Assembly (NCBI GenBank): GCA_030062745.1 | Contig: CP099842.1 | Span: forward strand, 11,229,838 to 11,293,837 | Source of the DNA: Capitulum mitella | Lineage: Eukaryota; Arthropoda; Thecostraca; Pollicipedomorpha; Pollicipedidae | Reading direction: 5' to 3' | DNA: 64,000 nt | Part shown: positions 1-11,772 of the stretch, piece after piece | Numbering within the stretch: position 1 is the first letter of the stretch | How the letters are laid out: each line of letters begins with the position of its first letter | The notes under the pieces: model-generated | Database searches by the model: none | What the model was told of the DNA's origin: nothing | Seen by the model: only the letters and a program-made list of their open reading frames with translations | Position numbers and translations under genes: made by a program

Positions 1-640
1 TAACTAGGGCGATCGGCCCCTCCCCCTGAAGCCTGAGAATGGCCCCCCGCCAGACTTAAAAGGAGTCCCGAAGGCGCCCCGTATAAGCTTCACGGGGTCT
101 CTATAAGAACCTGTTGGGCTCTTAATGCAGTCAGGGAGGCCTCCTGAAGGGTCAGATGACCTCTGCCACGCATGGAGAGTCCCTAAAGCCCCCAAAGGGC
201 CCCTGAGATCACACAAGGTCCCCATCACTGCAGAGCGTTCCTGAGACCGCCAGATGACTCATAGGGCCCCTGAGACGGCCAAAATGAGGACTAAGTCCCT
301 AGGGGGCCCCTGTGAGTGAAAAGCTGAAGGTTCTTGATGTAGTCAGAGGGCCTAAGGGAGGGTTAATGAGGCCGTGGCACGGTAAGATGGCCTCTAAGAC
401 GGAAAGAAGGGGCCTTGAAACTCATTTTAAGAAGGACCCCTGGGACCGCAAGAGGCCCCAACACGGTAAAGGGTCCATGAGAACGCTAAAATTGCCAGAG
501 AGGCACACGAGACGGAAAGAACTTAAGAGGGTGCTCAGCACGGCATAGGAAGACCCTGGCCAGTCAGAGGGGCCCCCTGAACGAGGATTCGTCGGTAACC
601 GTCTTAACCACGAGAGGAGACACAAATGGCCTACACTGGC
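1..640. repeat. Degenerate ~30-bp array R1, copy 1
   Basis: The stretch is built from loosely repeated units around CCCCTGAGACGGCCAAGATGG, rich in GGGCCCC and AGGG. It aligns by eye, in the same orientation, with 52540-53120: both share the order CCCCTGAAGCCTG, then TCACGGGGT or TCACAGGGT, then TTGATGCAGTC, then GAGGACTAAGTCCCTAG or GAGGACTGAGTCCCTAG. It is therefore a dispersed block of decayed tandem units. Short open frames on both strands come from this periodicity. The left edge of the window cuts the block, and weak R1-like units continue to about 760. Confidence 0.6.
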
Positions 641-1915
641 CTTTTTGAAACTTTGAGGGGTTCTTGATGCTGTCAGGGGCACAAAGCCCAGACCTTACTT
701 TTTTAACCATTTGGTTGAAAGCACACTTGTTAGCCGAGGTCCCTTCGGGCCCCTCCGACATTTGGTTGACGATACTAAATAACCACCCTTTGGAAGCCAC
801 TATCCTGAAAGACACTAAGTGAACATACATTTCAGCCATTACGAAATGACTGCACCCATTCATGATCACTTGCAGCGCAAGGCTTCAGGAAATTCTAGAC
901 ATGTAGGTGTGTATTGAAGGGAAGTTCGAACCATCGAACCACCCATTCAAAATATCATTTTTCATTTTTTTTTGTTTTTGCAGCTACATCAAATCGATTC
1001 ATTCAGATCAGGAGGCTGGGTGTAGGTCACTGTTTATCTCTCTTCCTGTTCTAACCGGCGCTCACAGTTAACCAGATCTTACGTTCAGGGACGCAGCCAG
1101 GATTTTCTTAAGGGAGGAGGGGAGGGCCCGGACCTCAGTGCGAACTTAAATCATACGAAAACCGCCTGCCAGGAAGACGATGTGCGATGGTTTTCACAAA
1201 AATGCGGACATAGGAAGGGGGAGGGTGGCGGGCCCTCGCCACCCCCTCAGCCGCGCCTGTGCTAGCGTCTTAGCGCAACCCTGTCATCCGAGTCATCTGA
1301 AACATACAGCAATATCCTTCTTTCCTTTGAGATGACCGGGACGGCGAGGCATTTGTTGCGTCTCGCTGACAGTCCAGAGTCTTGTCTTTTGGATGTTCAA
1401 ATACAGGGCTTTGAGAAAAATCACGACTGAAGGCTGCTTGTTTGACCCCATTAGCTACCTGTATAAATCGCAGTAAATGTCAGGCTTCTGCAGCAAAGTT
1501 ATGTTGTTTTCTGAACCGGTGGCATACGCTCAACGTTTGTGTTATCCAGCGACACATATTTACGAACCTGCCTGGGATGCTCAGCCTGAAGGCAAAAGCC
1601 AACAGACTGCCATCATGTTTCAGTCAGGGCCAAACATATCCGGTGGTGCCATCTGTTGAGCGCCGGCCAAGCCGCTACTAAAAGCCACTGAATGGTGGCA
1701 GCACGTTTTAGAGACCTTCGGTAAATATTTTTCAGATATCGGTAGACACTAAAGCGCCCTAATCCACTTGGTGGAAAACAGATGTGTTTCATTTCAGGAA
1801 AAATTTTTTAGTTCAGGGCATTTCGCTCAAACTTCGCTAATTTCCACCTCTGGACTCACCGAAGTCATCGATCACTGCTTTTACTCATCACTTCACACCA
1901 TTTCCATTGTTGGAG
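641..1915. other. Unassigned intergenic sequence
   Basis: No gene or recognisable transposon was seen. A G-rich segment at about 1085-1255 contains GCAGCCAGGATTTTCTTAAG followed by a G-rich run, a motif that recurs in inverse orientation near 57525 and 63790. The rest is AT-rich unique-looking sequence with a T-run near 965. Confidence 0.4.
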
Positions 1916-1961
1916 TGGCGGAAACCATATGTATATATATATATATATATGGTTTCCGCCA
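1916..1961. repeat. Perfect inverted repeat with AT core
   Basis: Arms TGGCGGAAACCATAT and ATATGGTTTCCGCCA flank an alternating AT core, so the whole block can fold into one uninterrupted hairpin or cruciform. The arms are unique-sequence rather than simple repeat, so this is not just a TA microsatellite. It may be the centre of a small palindromic element or a product of AT-driven inverted duplication. Confidence 0.8.
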
Positions 1962-4370
1962 TATGTATTTTGTCAAATCACCTTGTGCGGAACCAAGGCC
2001 CTATATATCGGGCATGGCAATTAGACATTTCGACATGTATCTGTGACGATACTGGTCTTCAACCTAAAATACTGTCATTCTGGTGGACTAAAATATTGCA
2101 ATCAGCGCTTCATAAAATGTTCCGGGGTTTAGATATTCGCTGCTGAAAATGGTTAAGGTGTAACCCTATCATGATGCATTGCAAAATTTAAGCCCTGCGA
2201 TACATTTTCCACGGCCTTCGACTTTTTATGCTTGTACGTTTTACCAGGTCATGACCGTAACTTGGAGAAAAGTATGCTTCCACCCAGAAAAAAAAACTTT
2301 TCAGAGGATATTAGATAAACTTGGAAGAAATGTTGTTGGACGAAATTTTCAAGCACATCAGGGAATTCCAAGTCGGAGTCACCCTGGCTGGCATATTGCC
2401 CTGAGTTTGTCACGACCGCTGTAACATTCTACATTTAATTGCATTTATTAGTGCGGCGTCTCTGTAAGCACGTAATTGAGAAATAATGATCAGGGGACAG
2501 TCGTTTAATAAGTTATAACAATTGTTTCAAGCCTTTGCAGCGTTTCCTACACGATGTCATGGAAGTGCATCAGTGACTTCCACACTTGGGTCCGACTTGG
2601 GTCTAATTTATCTTTCGTAAAGCAGTAATTTATCTTTTGTCAAATCACCATATTACATAGTAAATAATATAAACTAATTACTATATCAAACAGTAATTTA
2701 TCTTTTGCTGTGGCGATCAGGAGCCTCTTGGAGCAGCGAGGGGCCTGCTATGATGGGAAGGTGGCGCCTCTTTCACCTTCAGCAACGAGTGGACCTCTCG
2801 ACGCGTTGCGAGTCCTTTTCGCGCTAATCAAGGGCTCTGACAATGCTTGAGGCGCATTGACGGTCCCTGACATACGTATAAACGGAGAGTGGTGCAGTGT
2901 GGTTGGGCAAAGAGTGATGGAGATACGTCTCTTCCCCCTCGTTCCACGGTTCCTGTCCCAAATTAAGTTCCCCTTTCCACTAAACATGGGCCGCTAAAGC
3001 ATTGCATCGTTTTAAAGAAGTGAAAACCAGTGGTGGCTCGTCGTTAGTGGCAACTGAGGAAGAACCTCACCAAGGACATCGTGAAATGTGGCACTAAAAT
3101 CACACTTAAGGTGTACTGGTGTAAGAAAACCGTGTATGCAATTGAATACATGACTAAATTGGGATAAAGTGCTCGTTTTGTTCCCGTATTCGTCATCATA
3201 GCAGGGAGCATGCCCGCAAAGACGCCTCGCGCCGCGCCGCATCCCCATCCTCGCTGCCAACGCAAGCACACGAAGCAGTGCCGTAGAGGCAGCCCCTCAT
3301 CCGTCTCAGTCAACGCTAGAATCCCGTGTAATACAGCACCCCTGGTGAGAGCCAGCAAAACTGCACGTCGATCGCCGCCAACGCAGCTGAAACAGACCCC
3401 TGTGACGCCCGACGTAGTACTGTCTCTGCCGCCCGCCGTCGCGGCGCCACCGTCGGACTCACTAACGAAGGATTCTTGACTGCGCGAGCTAGCATCAGTG
3501 GAGGGAAAGGAATGTACTTGTAGGGTAGCCATTAATTGAAATACATTTGCATTTCGTATTAATGTAAAATGTTAACCATATGTTTTGGGACTGCGCAAGC
3601 GATTTAACAATGACTATACCTACAGCAGTGATGATCATTTATCCGCCCTTGAAACGGGAGAGAACTTTTCGCCTGTGGCGGAAGAGGCGGCGTGGGACGA
3701 AAGTGATGCGTCATGTCACCTTTCGTTTCTTTTACATACGTCGACCTGACAAGGGTCCGATATCATTTACCGTTTAATAGTTAGACAACGTATACAAGAC
3801 AACTTCGGGCAACACTTGCGCTGTGCCTCAGGTGTTAGTGAGATCAAGAGCCTCCACTGGTACAAACTGAGCAATGGGGCGATTTAAGCGCAGAATACAA
3901 CTGAGTTCGACTGTAAGGATGAACTGACTTTCGGGGTCCAAATCTTCAAAAATGACCTGTCAAATAGACTTTAATACAACGTCATAGGTACTAGTAATAA
4001 AGACAAGCTGTTAGTTTTAAACTTGATCCAATTTGTTTATTTTGTTCACCAAATCACTAGTGCCACGGATCTACTACTAAACGTTTCAAAATGACAGTCT
4101 TCAGGGTAGCGGCACGCCCAGCATTTTGCTAAGAAAGGCGGGGGAGGCTCTTTCGACAGTGTGCATTACGTTTGTTTCGCAATCAGCGACGAACCATGGA
4201 CTTTCCCAAGTGGGAGCTTAGGGGGCTAGCTTTTTGGCTGAGGAACTCTGGTTTCAGTGAGCCCCTTCGTGCGGCAGCCTGTGTTGCCTTCGTTTTGTAA
4301 TCGCGAGCTACGACGTGAGATTTGCGTAAGTGGCATTCGAAGCCACAAAAATTTCTTTCCAGAAGAGCAG
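1962..4370. other. Unassigned intergenic sequence
   Basis: No supportable gene. A moderately GC-rich patch at 3200-3480 keeps open frames on both strands (a 162-residue ATG-started minus-strand frame at 3532-3044 and an 89-residue plus-strand frame). Neither resembles a known family, and the minus frame runs from GC-rich into AT-rich sequence without a change of character. The rest is AT-rich sequence with no obvious repeats. Confidence 0.35.
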
Positions 4371-5010
4371 GGGCTCTTTTAGGGTACAGTTGAGGGGAAC
4401 TCTTTACAGGGCGATATCTACAGGCCTGCAGGGACCTCTCTGCAGGCCTGCAGGGGGATCGTTTACAGGCCAACAGAGGGGTCCTTTAAGGGCTGGCAGG
4501 TTGCCTATCGATAGGCCAAGTTATGGCCAACGTTATGGCGTCTCTTTGGCCTCTTTGGCCTCTTTGGCCTTTGGCCGACAGCAGGGGCCTCCTCTACAAG
4601 ACAGGAGGGTCCATTTAAAGGTCGGTAGTCGTCCCCTTTACAGACTAGTGCGACTCCTTTGAAGGTCAGCAGGTCCCCTTTACAGGCCTGCAGGGGCCCT
4701 TTCACGGGCCGGCGGGGGGTCCATCCACAGGCCAGTAGGCGGGATCTTTACAGGCCATCAGGGGGCCTCTCTGTGGGACAACAGGGAACCACTTACAAGT
4801 GGTATGGGGCTCTTATAGGGCCCCTCTTAAGTCCCGCAGCGGACCATGTGCGGGACGACACAAGACCCCTTTAAAGGCTAGCTAAGGTATGTTAACAGGT
4901 CTGTAGACCGTAATAACAGGCAGGGGCTTTCTAAGCAGGCAGGGGTCCTCTGTAAGGGCCAGAAGGGGTCTTCTTCCCTCGACAGCAGGGGCCCCTTAGT
5001 TAGTAGAGAA
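4371..5010. repeat. Degenerate ~30-bp array R2, copy 1
   Basis: Units around TTTACAGGCCTGCAGGGG are repeated about twenty times with much divergence. A 9-bp sub-repeat, CCTCTTTGG in three copies, sits near 4540-4565. The same unit in inverse orientation (CCCTGCCGGCCTGTAGGG) forms the array at 53130-53740. Because the unit is near 30 bp, frames stay open for 60-110 codons with a ~10-residue periodicity. I treat these as repeat artefacts, not genes. Confidence 0.65.
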
Positions 5011-5984
5011 GCCCGGTAATTGAAAGGGACGTGATGACGGGATTAAGGGAGGGTTCTAGACCCCTAAGACCCCTCCCCCGTGTGTGCCTCTGCGTCAAGG
5101 GAAGGTTTGGAAAAACATCGAGATTTAGGGGAAATTGCCCAGTGGGCGCCACCCTGCCTAATTACTCGCCACCCCATTACCTCCTGATTGAGAGAGATGA
5201 TTGACAGATAACGGGCATTTTCAGAGAGAGACAGCATGGCTGCAGATTCGATCCATTCGTCTTGCTCTCTTGCAGCGTTATAGACGTATGGTGCGTCCGT
5301 GAAGTTTCAGTGCAAGTTTGGAATAATTTTCCGGCTTGTGATACCCGTGTATAACTGTTTCACCAATACCATGCGGCAAAACTGGTCTCTCAAAGTGCTT
5401 CCGCTGTGGAATTACGCTTCCCTATTTGGACCAGAATAGAGATGATAGTGCGAGTGCGTTTTTTATCCGCGGCTTGTTTTGTTATCGGTAGAGCCATTGC
5501 CCTTTTTGCGACCACCATTTGCCGGGCCCGTTTGCGCCATTAGCACGATCAGGGACAAGGACTAGGCAATGGTGTAATGATGGTTGTTCCAATGCTTCGC
5601 ACAAGTGTGGGACTCATTTAAAGCGAGAATCACTGGTGGGGGGGGGGATTTCGGCTGCAAAAGGGACACATTAAGAGTGAGGCAGAAACGTTGCCAGAGC
5701 CTCCTTGGGAAGGCTGCAACCGACAGTCCTCTCCTCTGCTGAGTCCGTTTAGCGCTCGCCGTCCATGCGGGCCACGGAAACTAATGTAAAACACCATTTT
5801 TTCCCATTCACCCAAATTCTCGCAGGCAGCCTACAGGCCGAGAATCCTGGCGACACCCATGGAACGTCGGCCTCGTTTCAATCTTGCAAGCAAACATTTT
5901 TCATATTTTGGCCAATTCATTTGGAGAGATGGGCTCGCCGGTGACCACACTCTCTGTACCCTTCGAAGCCAAGTTGCCTCGTGT
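5011..5984. other. Unassigned intergenic sequence
   Basis: Nothing recognisable beyond a run of G at 5637-5647. Composition is ordinary and no repeat periodicity was seen. Confidence 0.4.
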
Positions 5985-6040
5985 TTAGTTTAATTTAGTT
6001 TAGTTTAGTTCAGTTTAGTTTATTTATTTAGTGTCCATCT
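5985..6040. repeat. TTTAG-type simple repeat (LINE 3' tail)
   Basis: Interrupted repeats of TTTAG, TTTAA and TTTAT lie exactly where the minus-strand LINE should end. On the LINE strand they read as AAACT/AAATA repeats, consistent with a slipped 3' tail generated at insertion. Confidence 0.6.
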
Positions 6041-6364
6041 GTGCGAGCACAGTTCTCTCAGGTCATCACGTCATACAAAAGTACATTAAATAAAATGCCG
6101 CTAAACGCACAAGGCGAAAAAAAGACACGCATTGAAACCGAAAAGGAAGTCCACAGATCAAACTGAACTCTCAAATTGGGTTCTCCAGCCGCGGACTGCC
6201 GCCCTAAACTCACAAATGCTGGAAGAGCCCGGTGCCTCACTGGCTAAACTATTCCCCTCCGACACTACCCGGTACACGAAACACCTCTGGGTGCTGGCAA
6301 ACCGCACTCTCCGCAGGTGGAGTCGCTTTCCGTGCGCGTCAAGCGGGTATCGCGCACAGCCAGG

Positions 6365-6719
6365 TCACATCGGCGTGTGAACATGGTCTGAGCGGCCACT
6401 GGGGCGTTCACATCGTGGAGGGCGTGTTACACCTTCAGGCAGTCTCGCTCCACGACCAGCTCGCCAATCCTTGACTCGCGAAGTTAGTTTAGGGCTGGTG
6501 TGATGTGATCGCGGCGCCATACACCGGTCACTACCCGAGCCGCAAAGTTGCCATAACTTTTTGGATCCGATGTAATTGGTAGTCGGCTGCTCCACTCCAA
6601 ACTGGGACGCAGTAGATGATTTGAGAGAAAAGGCCTAAATTATCAGAATGAAGGACTTTGGTAGTAAAGTGACGTCGAAATATATTCAAGGAAAAGGGAA
6701 TACCGTAGCACCGGCGCAC
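6365..6719 (-). pseudogene. LINE RT C-terminal region, broken
   Basis: The minus-strand frame at 6719-6531 contains SQIIYCVPVWSGA, followed by YQLHRIQKVMATLRLG. This matches the pattern of LINE reverse transcriptases after the catalytic core (xYCxPVW followed by LxxLQxxQNxAxR). An overlapping frame (6595-6365) continues with VKDWRAGRGARLPEG-like residues, so at least one frameshift separates them. It lies downstream of the palm fragment, as expected. No activity is possible. Confidence 0.65.
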
Positions 6720-6922
6720 AGCTGTGGAGACGTGCCGGTCCCAGGTCAGTCTCCACGGCCACTCTCAACATTTTGATCGTGTCCAATGACTAAAATGAGC
6801 TGCCAGAAAAATTGGGCTGAAAATGGAACGTTTTTTTCCACAGATTTTTGATACCAAGAAGAGTAAAATGTTTTTTTTTTTACGCGTTTGCCCTCTGAGA
6901 GTTGTTTTTATCCAGTTTTATC

Positions 6923-6961
6923 CTAGTGGAGTCAATGCACCGATGTTATTGACTCCACTAG
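6923..6961. repeat. 15-bp inverted repeat
   Basis: CCTAGTGGAGTCAAT and ATTGACTCCACTAGG flank a 9-base spacer. It sits exactly where the LINE palm frame is interrupted, so it may mark a small insertion or foldback duplication that broke the LINE. Confidence 0.75.
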
Positions 6962-7165
6962 GCGAATTTTGAGCTGAAGTAAACTATCACTGTCAGGCAG
7001 CGAACTGGCGAGGAGCTGCGTGTCATCCGCATAGCACAGCAGACGACCGTGGGGAAGAAAGTTCGGGAGGTCGATTACGACGATGCTAAAAAGTGTGGGT
7101 CCGATAATAGATCCCTGTGGGACGACAAAATCCACGGGACGAACCTCGGAACCGCCCCGAACCAT
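6932..7165 (-). pseudogene. LINE reverse transcriptase palm fragment
   Basis: The 77-residue frame carries VPQGSIIGPTLFSIVVIDLP followed about 15 residues later by LLCYADDTQLLASSL. These are the VPQGSxLGPxLF and FADD-box motifs of non-LTR reverse transcriptases, with YADD giving the two catalytic aspartates. Motifs and spacing are intact here, but the frame stops at 6932 at an inverted repeat. Residues upstream of the VPQG motif are in other frames. It is a fossil fragment of the RT that copies LINE RNA onto nicked chromosomal DNA. Confidence 0.8.
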
Positions 7166-7538
7166 CTGCTCACGACCGCTGAGGTAGATATGGAACCAGT
7201 GGGACGGAATACCATACCATGCCAGCTTCCGCAGGAGGACGCCGGATCAGCACTGTCAAAGGTCTTCGCTTAAATCTGTCGTCTTTATCGACACGAGGGG
7301 GCCGCTATCGATTTGTCGACTGCCCATGCCACAGCGTCGAGCACGGCGTCTTCCCCGCAGAATGGCCACGGCGGTAAGCGTACTGACAGTCGCTGAGCAA
7401 GTGGTTGTCTTCGAGATAATCATTGATCTGGGTACAAACGACACCTTCGTCGGTTTTGAACATAACAGGGAGCTGTGAGACTGGTCGTCATTACTCGCCA
7501 GGCTGGGGCCACCGCTCTTGTGCGGGGAACCACGCACG

Positions 7539-7763
7539 CTATCTTCCATCTCTCTGGGATAGAAGATCAACACTTACACCGCTAACGATGTAAGTGTTGA
7601 TCAAGTGCAACAACGGTGGCCCTACAACATCAAAGCAGCGACGCACCGCCAGGATACGCACTCCGTCCAGTCTGACAGCTCTAGAGCTGCTCATTCGGCG
7701 TACGGCAACTGACAACTCGGGGAGCGTGGCTGGCCTCAGCTCAAAGCTCGCGGCGCATACCAT
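7539..7763 (-). pseudogene. LINE reverse transcriptase fingers fragment
   Basis: FELRPATLPELSVAVRRMSSSRAV, a D/G pair and PPLLHLINTYIVSG fit the usual LINE RT opening: FxLxPVTxxEVxxxLxxLxxxKAxGxDGI followed by LxxLxNxSLxxGxxP. It lies upstream of the palm fragment on the same strand. The ~290 bases between (7540-7256) are frameshifted. Confidence 0.55.
7565..7602. repeat. 14-bp inverted repeat
   Basis: GATCAACACTTACA and TGTAAGTGTTGATC with a 10-base loop, at the end of the LINE fingers fragment. Like the foldback at 6923-6961, it coincides with a frame break. Confidence 0.7.
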
Positions 7764-7890
7764 AGGAGGGCGGATCTCTGGTGCAACAATCTGGGTGTCA
7801 GACCGTAGCTCAGTGGCAATGGTGGAACCAACACTGGCAAATTACGCTTTGAATAGGTCAGCCTTTACGGTTCCGAGCTCATTGTTCGAA

Positions 7891-10150
7891 GAGTCGGTGT
7901 GACCAGCAGATACACTTCTGGTGAACTGGTTAAACCGACTCCGAAAGCCACGAAAATGTCCCCCATTGGAGGATTTAGCTGCCACTGCAGGAATTTGCCC
8001 CCTAATTGACATGCTAAAATAAGTCCTGAAGGGGAGATTGCACCCTTCTCATACCCCAAAACACTTCTGATTTCGGTTACCTTGTTTCGACATTTGGAAA
8101 ACGCAGGACTGTTTTATTTTCAGGCTTAAGAGGGAAATATCTTCGGACCACAATAGGGGTATGGATCCGAATCCTTCGGATGCTCTTCTGTGGTCACCTT
8201 CATGGGGTCTGCCCGGCATCTTGTCGGGATCCCAGCACCTTTCCCTAACCATCGGGAATTATCTGAAGAAGGACTTATAGGTGAAGCTGTTCACATAGTG
8301 TACCAGGTAGTGGTCCATTATACCTTTACCCGACGCAAAAGTACTTGGAATTCCGTATTGTTTCCATGATGGCGCAATTAGGCACATCATGCGGCGCAAA
8401 TATGGCACGGTTGCCCTAATTGCGCCTTTTGCAGCGTCTTGTTAGAAATTAAGTAAAAAATAGTAGGCAAAGACTTAAGTTCTAAGACGCCAGGTATTTT
8501 GGTGACCAAAAGACCAGAGATGATGTATGAAAAAGAAATGAAACAATTTCTGCTACATCATCGTCATAGTGTCGGTTTTTCGAAAAGAAGGCGCAAATTG
8601 CGCAGTTTCTTCTACATGCTCGTCGACATCCAACGGGAGGAACTCCAAGATTAGAATAGTAGGGGGATGCCGGCTTTGGTCCTAAGTTTAGTGATCGTTG
8701 GTGTCCCCTATACGCATGACATGGTCTGACGAGACTGCACCTTTCCCAGTTCCAAGATGTAATAAACCACTGTCATGGTTTAGTGGCTGGCGGCGATATC
8801 TAAGCTTGCCACGTTTGACGCCAGATGGCAGGACCCTAAAAATAACGCCAGCGGTGGCAGCAGCCACAAATAGAACAGCTTTCTGCCACCAAAGAGGCAA
8901 AATGTGCGGTTCTTTTTTCTTCTGTCATGAGTATATCGTGAGTCAGCATTTGAACGCTCTACTCGGAAAAGAACTCATGTCACGAGATGGCTCGGAGAAA
9001 GACATCGCTTTTTGGGCACAAGGCGCAACACAAATCATTTCGTATTCATACAACAGATCACACCCATAATCTCCCGCAGGAAACGATCCGAGCAGTGTAT
9101 CAAGCGACTCTATTGACGTTATTCCAACGACGCGTTTGCGCCCAGAATTTGAACGGCGCCCTAAAAAGCATCAGATGGACAGTTTCACGCAACCCTACTG
9201 TCAAGCGCACGAGCCGGAATAGTCGTCACGAACTTGATCGCTCGGCACCGTTCCATTTCGCCCCATTCGATTTTCTTGATCTCCAACGAAGATTTGATGC
9301 CCATCTATACTTTCTATATGAGGAAATCGCAATAAATTACACCGGTACAACTGCATAAAAATATTTGGAAACGCGAGGCTGGTTAAATGCCAAAAAAGTG
9401 GATTGCTATGCGACAACAGGTATCCACATGGAACAGGAGAAGCGCATTTTTAGAGCGCGACGCACCAGCCGGACAAATAAATTCATTTTCAACCAGTGTT
9501 TCAGTCGATTTTTTCAGTCTTCTCATGACTGGACGGAGCAGGAGAGGTGAAAAAGCTCATGTGGAATCCGACAACATAAGCCAGCGGCGACCTGGCCGAG
9601 ACCTGCGACTTCGAATACGTCTGCAGTGAAAACTTCAGCGGCAGGAGAGGTGCTCCCGCGCGAGGCGGATCACGGGGCAGTTTTTCCGCAGAGTCAAAGG
9701 ACTACGGAAATCCGGCCTTCACTCCGAATAATCACATAACAAATGGTTTAAAAAATGGGTTTCCTCCGCTCTGGAAACGCACTGCCGCTTCCGACTGCTG
9801 TCCCGATCGTTAGAGCTCCGAGCTCCCGGTCACACACCGCACTGTTTGATCCGAGATAACCCCGGGAAAAGACGCGTAGACGAGAGCGGTTTCCCTTGGC
9901 GTCTGTCCATGGCCAAGCAATCTACGTCACCCTCTTCAAGTTTAAAATAGCCGGTCGACGGGAAGGCGCGTGGACGGTCGAAAGAGACACAGACGAGCCG
10001 GAGCCCGAACGGCAGTCGGAGCTGAGCCAGGAACTACACCGCATGGGTATAGCAGCACATGGGGTGGATATGGTCCTATTAGTTTTGGACGATTTTAGCG
10101 TTATCTCGGAGTACTGTCTAAGAAGAAACTGCCTAAAATGTTTTTTCTCT
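7891..10150. other. Unassigned sequence with one hairpin
   Basis: No gene could be supported. An inverted repeat at 8371-8426 pairs GGCGCAATTAGG with CCTAATTGCGCC. The segment 9550-10040 is GC-richer with short open frames on both strands (for example 9896-10168, whose end runs into the neighbouring transposable element); none resembles a known protein. Confidence 0.35.
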
Positions 10151-11354
10151 TTCCCCGACCCTATCTGAGGTTTTTCTGGCATTGCGAGAGAACCAACAAA
10201 CACAGAGCCACGAAACTTTGTGTACCTTTTGCTCCATCAATTTTACGTCCCGTGTCAAAATTTTGACCTCAGGTCAGGTCAAGTTCCTGACCTAGGTCAG
10301 GTCAAACAGACCTATGTCCAAAAAAGTTTAGCGCCCTCTAACTTTTTCGCAAAACAAGATATCTCAATAATACTTTCAGGGAGTAGTGACCGTGATAGAT
10401 GCAACAAATCTGCTATCTCAGATTTTTTGGGATTTTCCGGGTCATTGACCTAAGTTCAAGCCCATTTTTAAGACATATCGCCGTTTTTTCGGAAATTGAC
10501 GGAATATTCCATAACATTTTTAGTGTGGAGTGAAGCAAACATCTAGTTACCGTCATTGGGCAAAGTATCAGTGACCTCCAGCCATTGACCTGAGGTGAGG
10601 TCACGAATAACTGTAGTGGGCCAAAATGTACCACCGTCAAAACCGACGATGAACTATTCAGAATGCGTAGAAAATGGCAGAACTAACTTGCACAGACGTA
10701 ATTAATACCAGGAACCTCAAAAAGTTTCAAAAAGTAGCATATTTTGGAAATAAATAGGCTCTCGCGAATAAAGCTCCGCCAACTTTGTAGATTGGCAACT
10801 GAGCAATTTTCCCAAAATTTAAGCATGAGAAACCATCACAAGAACCACAGAGATCAATAAAATTGACATAGATTGTCCTTTTTCGCGAAAATAAAGGAAC
10901 GCCAAAATTAGTTCCCGTCAATTTGGTGTCGCATACGACAGCGGCGCACACTGACGGCCGACCGGGAGAATTACGGTGTCTTTAACTCAACGTTTCGGCG
11001 TATATATTGAAGAAATCTGGGGAAATTAGACGTGTATCGGCATCCGCGAACATTTACTTGTGCGCTGGTGCCTTTACCTATGCGTTATTAGTCACAGCCC
11101 TTGAGATTCAGGCCATTTCTCGGTCTCATGCAGTCGGCTATGAGAAAACATATGTAGGGCGTAAATTGGCTTACATATTATCTAAAACTAAAAATGAGAC
11201 CAGTTTCGAGCTCTTCTCATCACAGGCTTTCCAACGGTATGCTTATTTTTTTATCGTGCAACGAACCGTTCGTGAGTTAGAGGGGGAGGCAGTCAACTGC
11301 CCCCCCCCCCAGTCGCCGACGTTCGGGACGGACCGACGGTCGTGCGCGGGTTAA
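10151..11354 (-). mobile_element. TTAA-type non-autonomous element, family A, copy A4
   Basis: A ~1.2 kb non-coding element in inverse orientation, homologous along its length to 39042-40249, 40830-42055 and 48368-49581. Its 5' end, on the right, reads TTAACCCGCGCACGACCGTC on the minus strand, with TTAA at 11351-11354. Just inside is a G-run/C-run hairpin with core GGCAGTCAACTGCC (11288-11302). The interior has several AGGTCA/TGACCT hexamers, including the palindrome TGACCTAGGTCA near 10288-10299. The 3' end near 10153 has lost its G-run hairpin (CCCCGACCCTATCTGAGG remains). Short open frames have no recognisable protein. Confidence 0.7.
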
Positions 11355-11499
11355 AAGCACTCGTCACTGTTGCTCTGCAGTCTTCGTAGAACTTTCGGAA
11401 TCAAAATCCAAAGTCGGATAAAAAGATCTGAGATCGGAAATACAGGTCCCAATGGGACAGAGTATGCAGCCAGGGCACGTTCCGCACCTGGGTCACCAT

Positions 11500-11690
11500 T
11501 CCAAGATGTTGACGAGGTTGGGTCGCAGTTCATGGCTGTGTCATAGTGCGAGTTTGAATCACAGCTATGTCTATGTCATTCACAGCTATGTCTTAGTCCG
11601 AGCTTGGACCATTATTCACAGCTATGTCATGGTCCTAGGCTGGGTCATCATTCGTGGGTCATGGTTTACGGCTGTGTCATAAGCGGTTGG
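11500..11690. repeat. Degenerate ~30-bp word array (CAGCTATGTCATGG)
   Basis: Variants of CACAGCTATGTCATGGTCC recur five or six times with irregular spacing. Only the word is conserved; the spacers drift. No protein-coding sense is visible. Confidence 0.6.
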
Positions 11691-11710
11691 GCATACCGAC
11701 ATCTAAAGGG

Positions 11711-11772
11711 AGATATGATTTGATTTCATATGATCTGATTTGATTTTCATTTGATCTGATTTGATTTGGTAG
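11711..11772. repeat. GATTT-type simple repeat
   Basis: Interrupted repeats of TGATTTGATT, TGATCTGATT and similar words form a short imperfect satellite. Confidence 0.7.

Larger units (their letters stand above)
5985..7890 (-). mobile_element. Degraded non-LTR retrotransposon (CR1/jockey-type LINE)
   Basis: Three protein pieces on the minus strand follow the order expected of a LINE reverse transcriptase when read from high to low coordinates: fingers region (7763-7539), palm with YADDTQLL (7165-6932) and the C-terminal thumb region (6719-6365). The element ends at about 5985 in a short simple repeat of TTTAG/TTTAA type on the plus strand, like the microsatellite tails of CR1-like LINEs. Frames change between pieces. 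About 160 bases of non-coding sequence (6770-6930) separate palm and C-terminal parts, so it is inactive. No endonuclease domain is visible, so the copy is probably 5' truncated. Confidence 0.75.

Noticed and set aside
3044-3532. Minus-strand 162-codon ATG-started frame
   Set aside because: No recognisable domain, no splice context and an abrupt composition change inside the frame. It could be a chance frame; kept only as a note.
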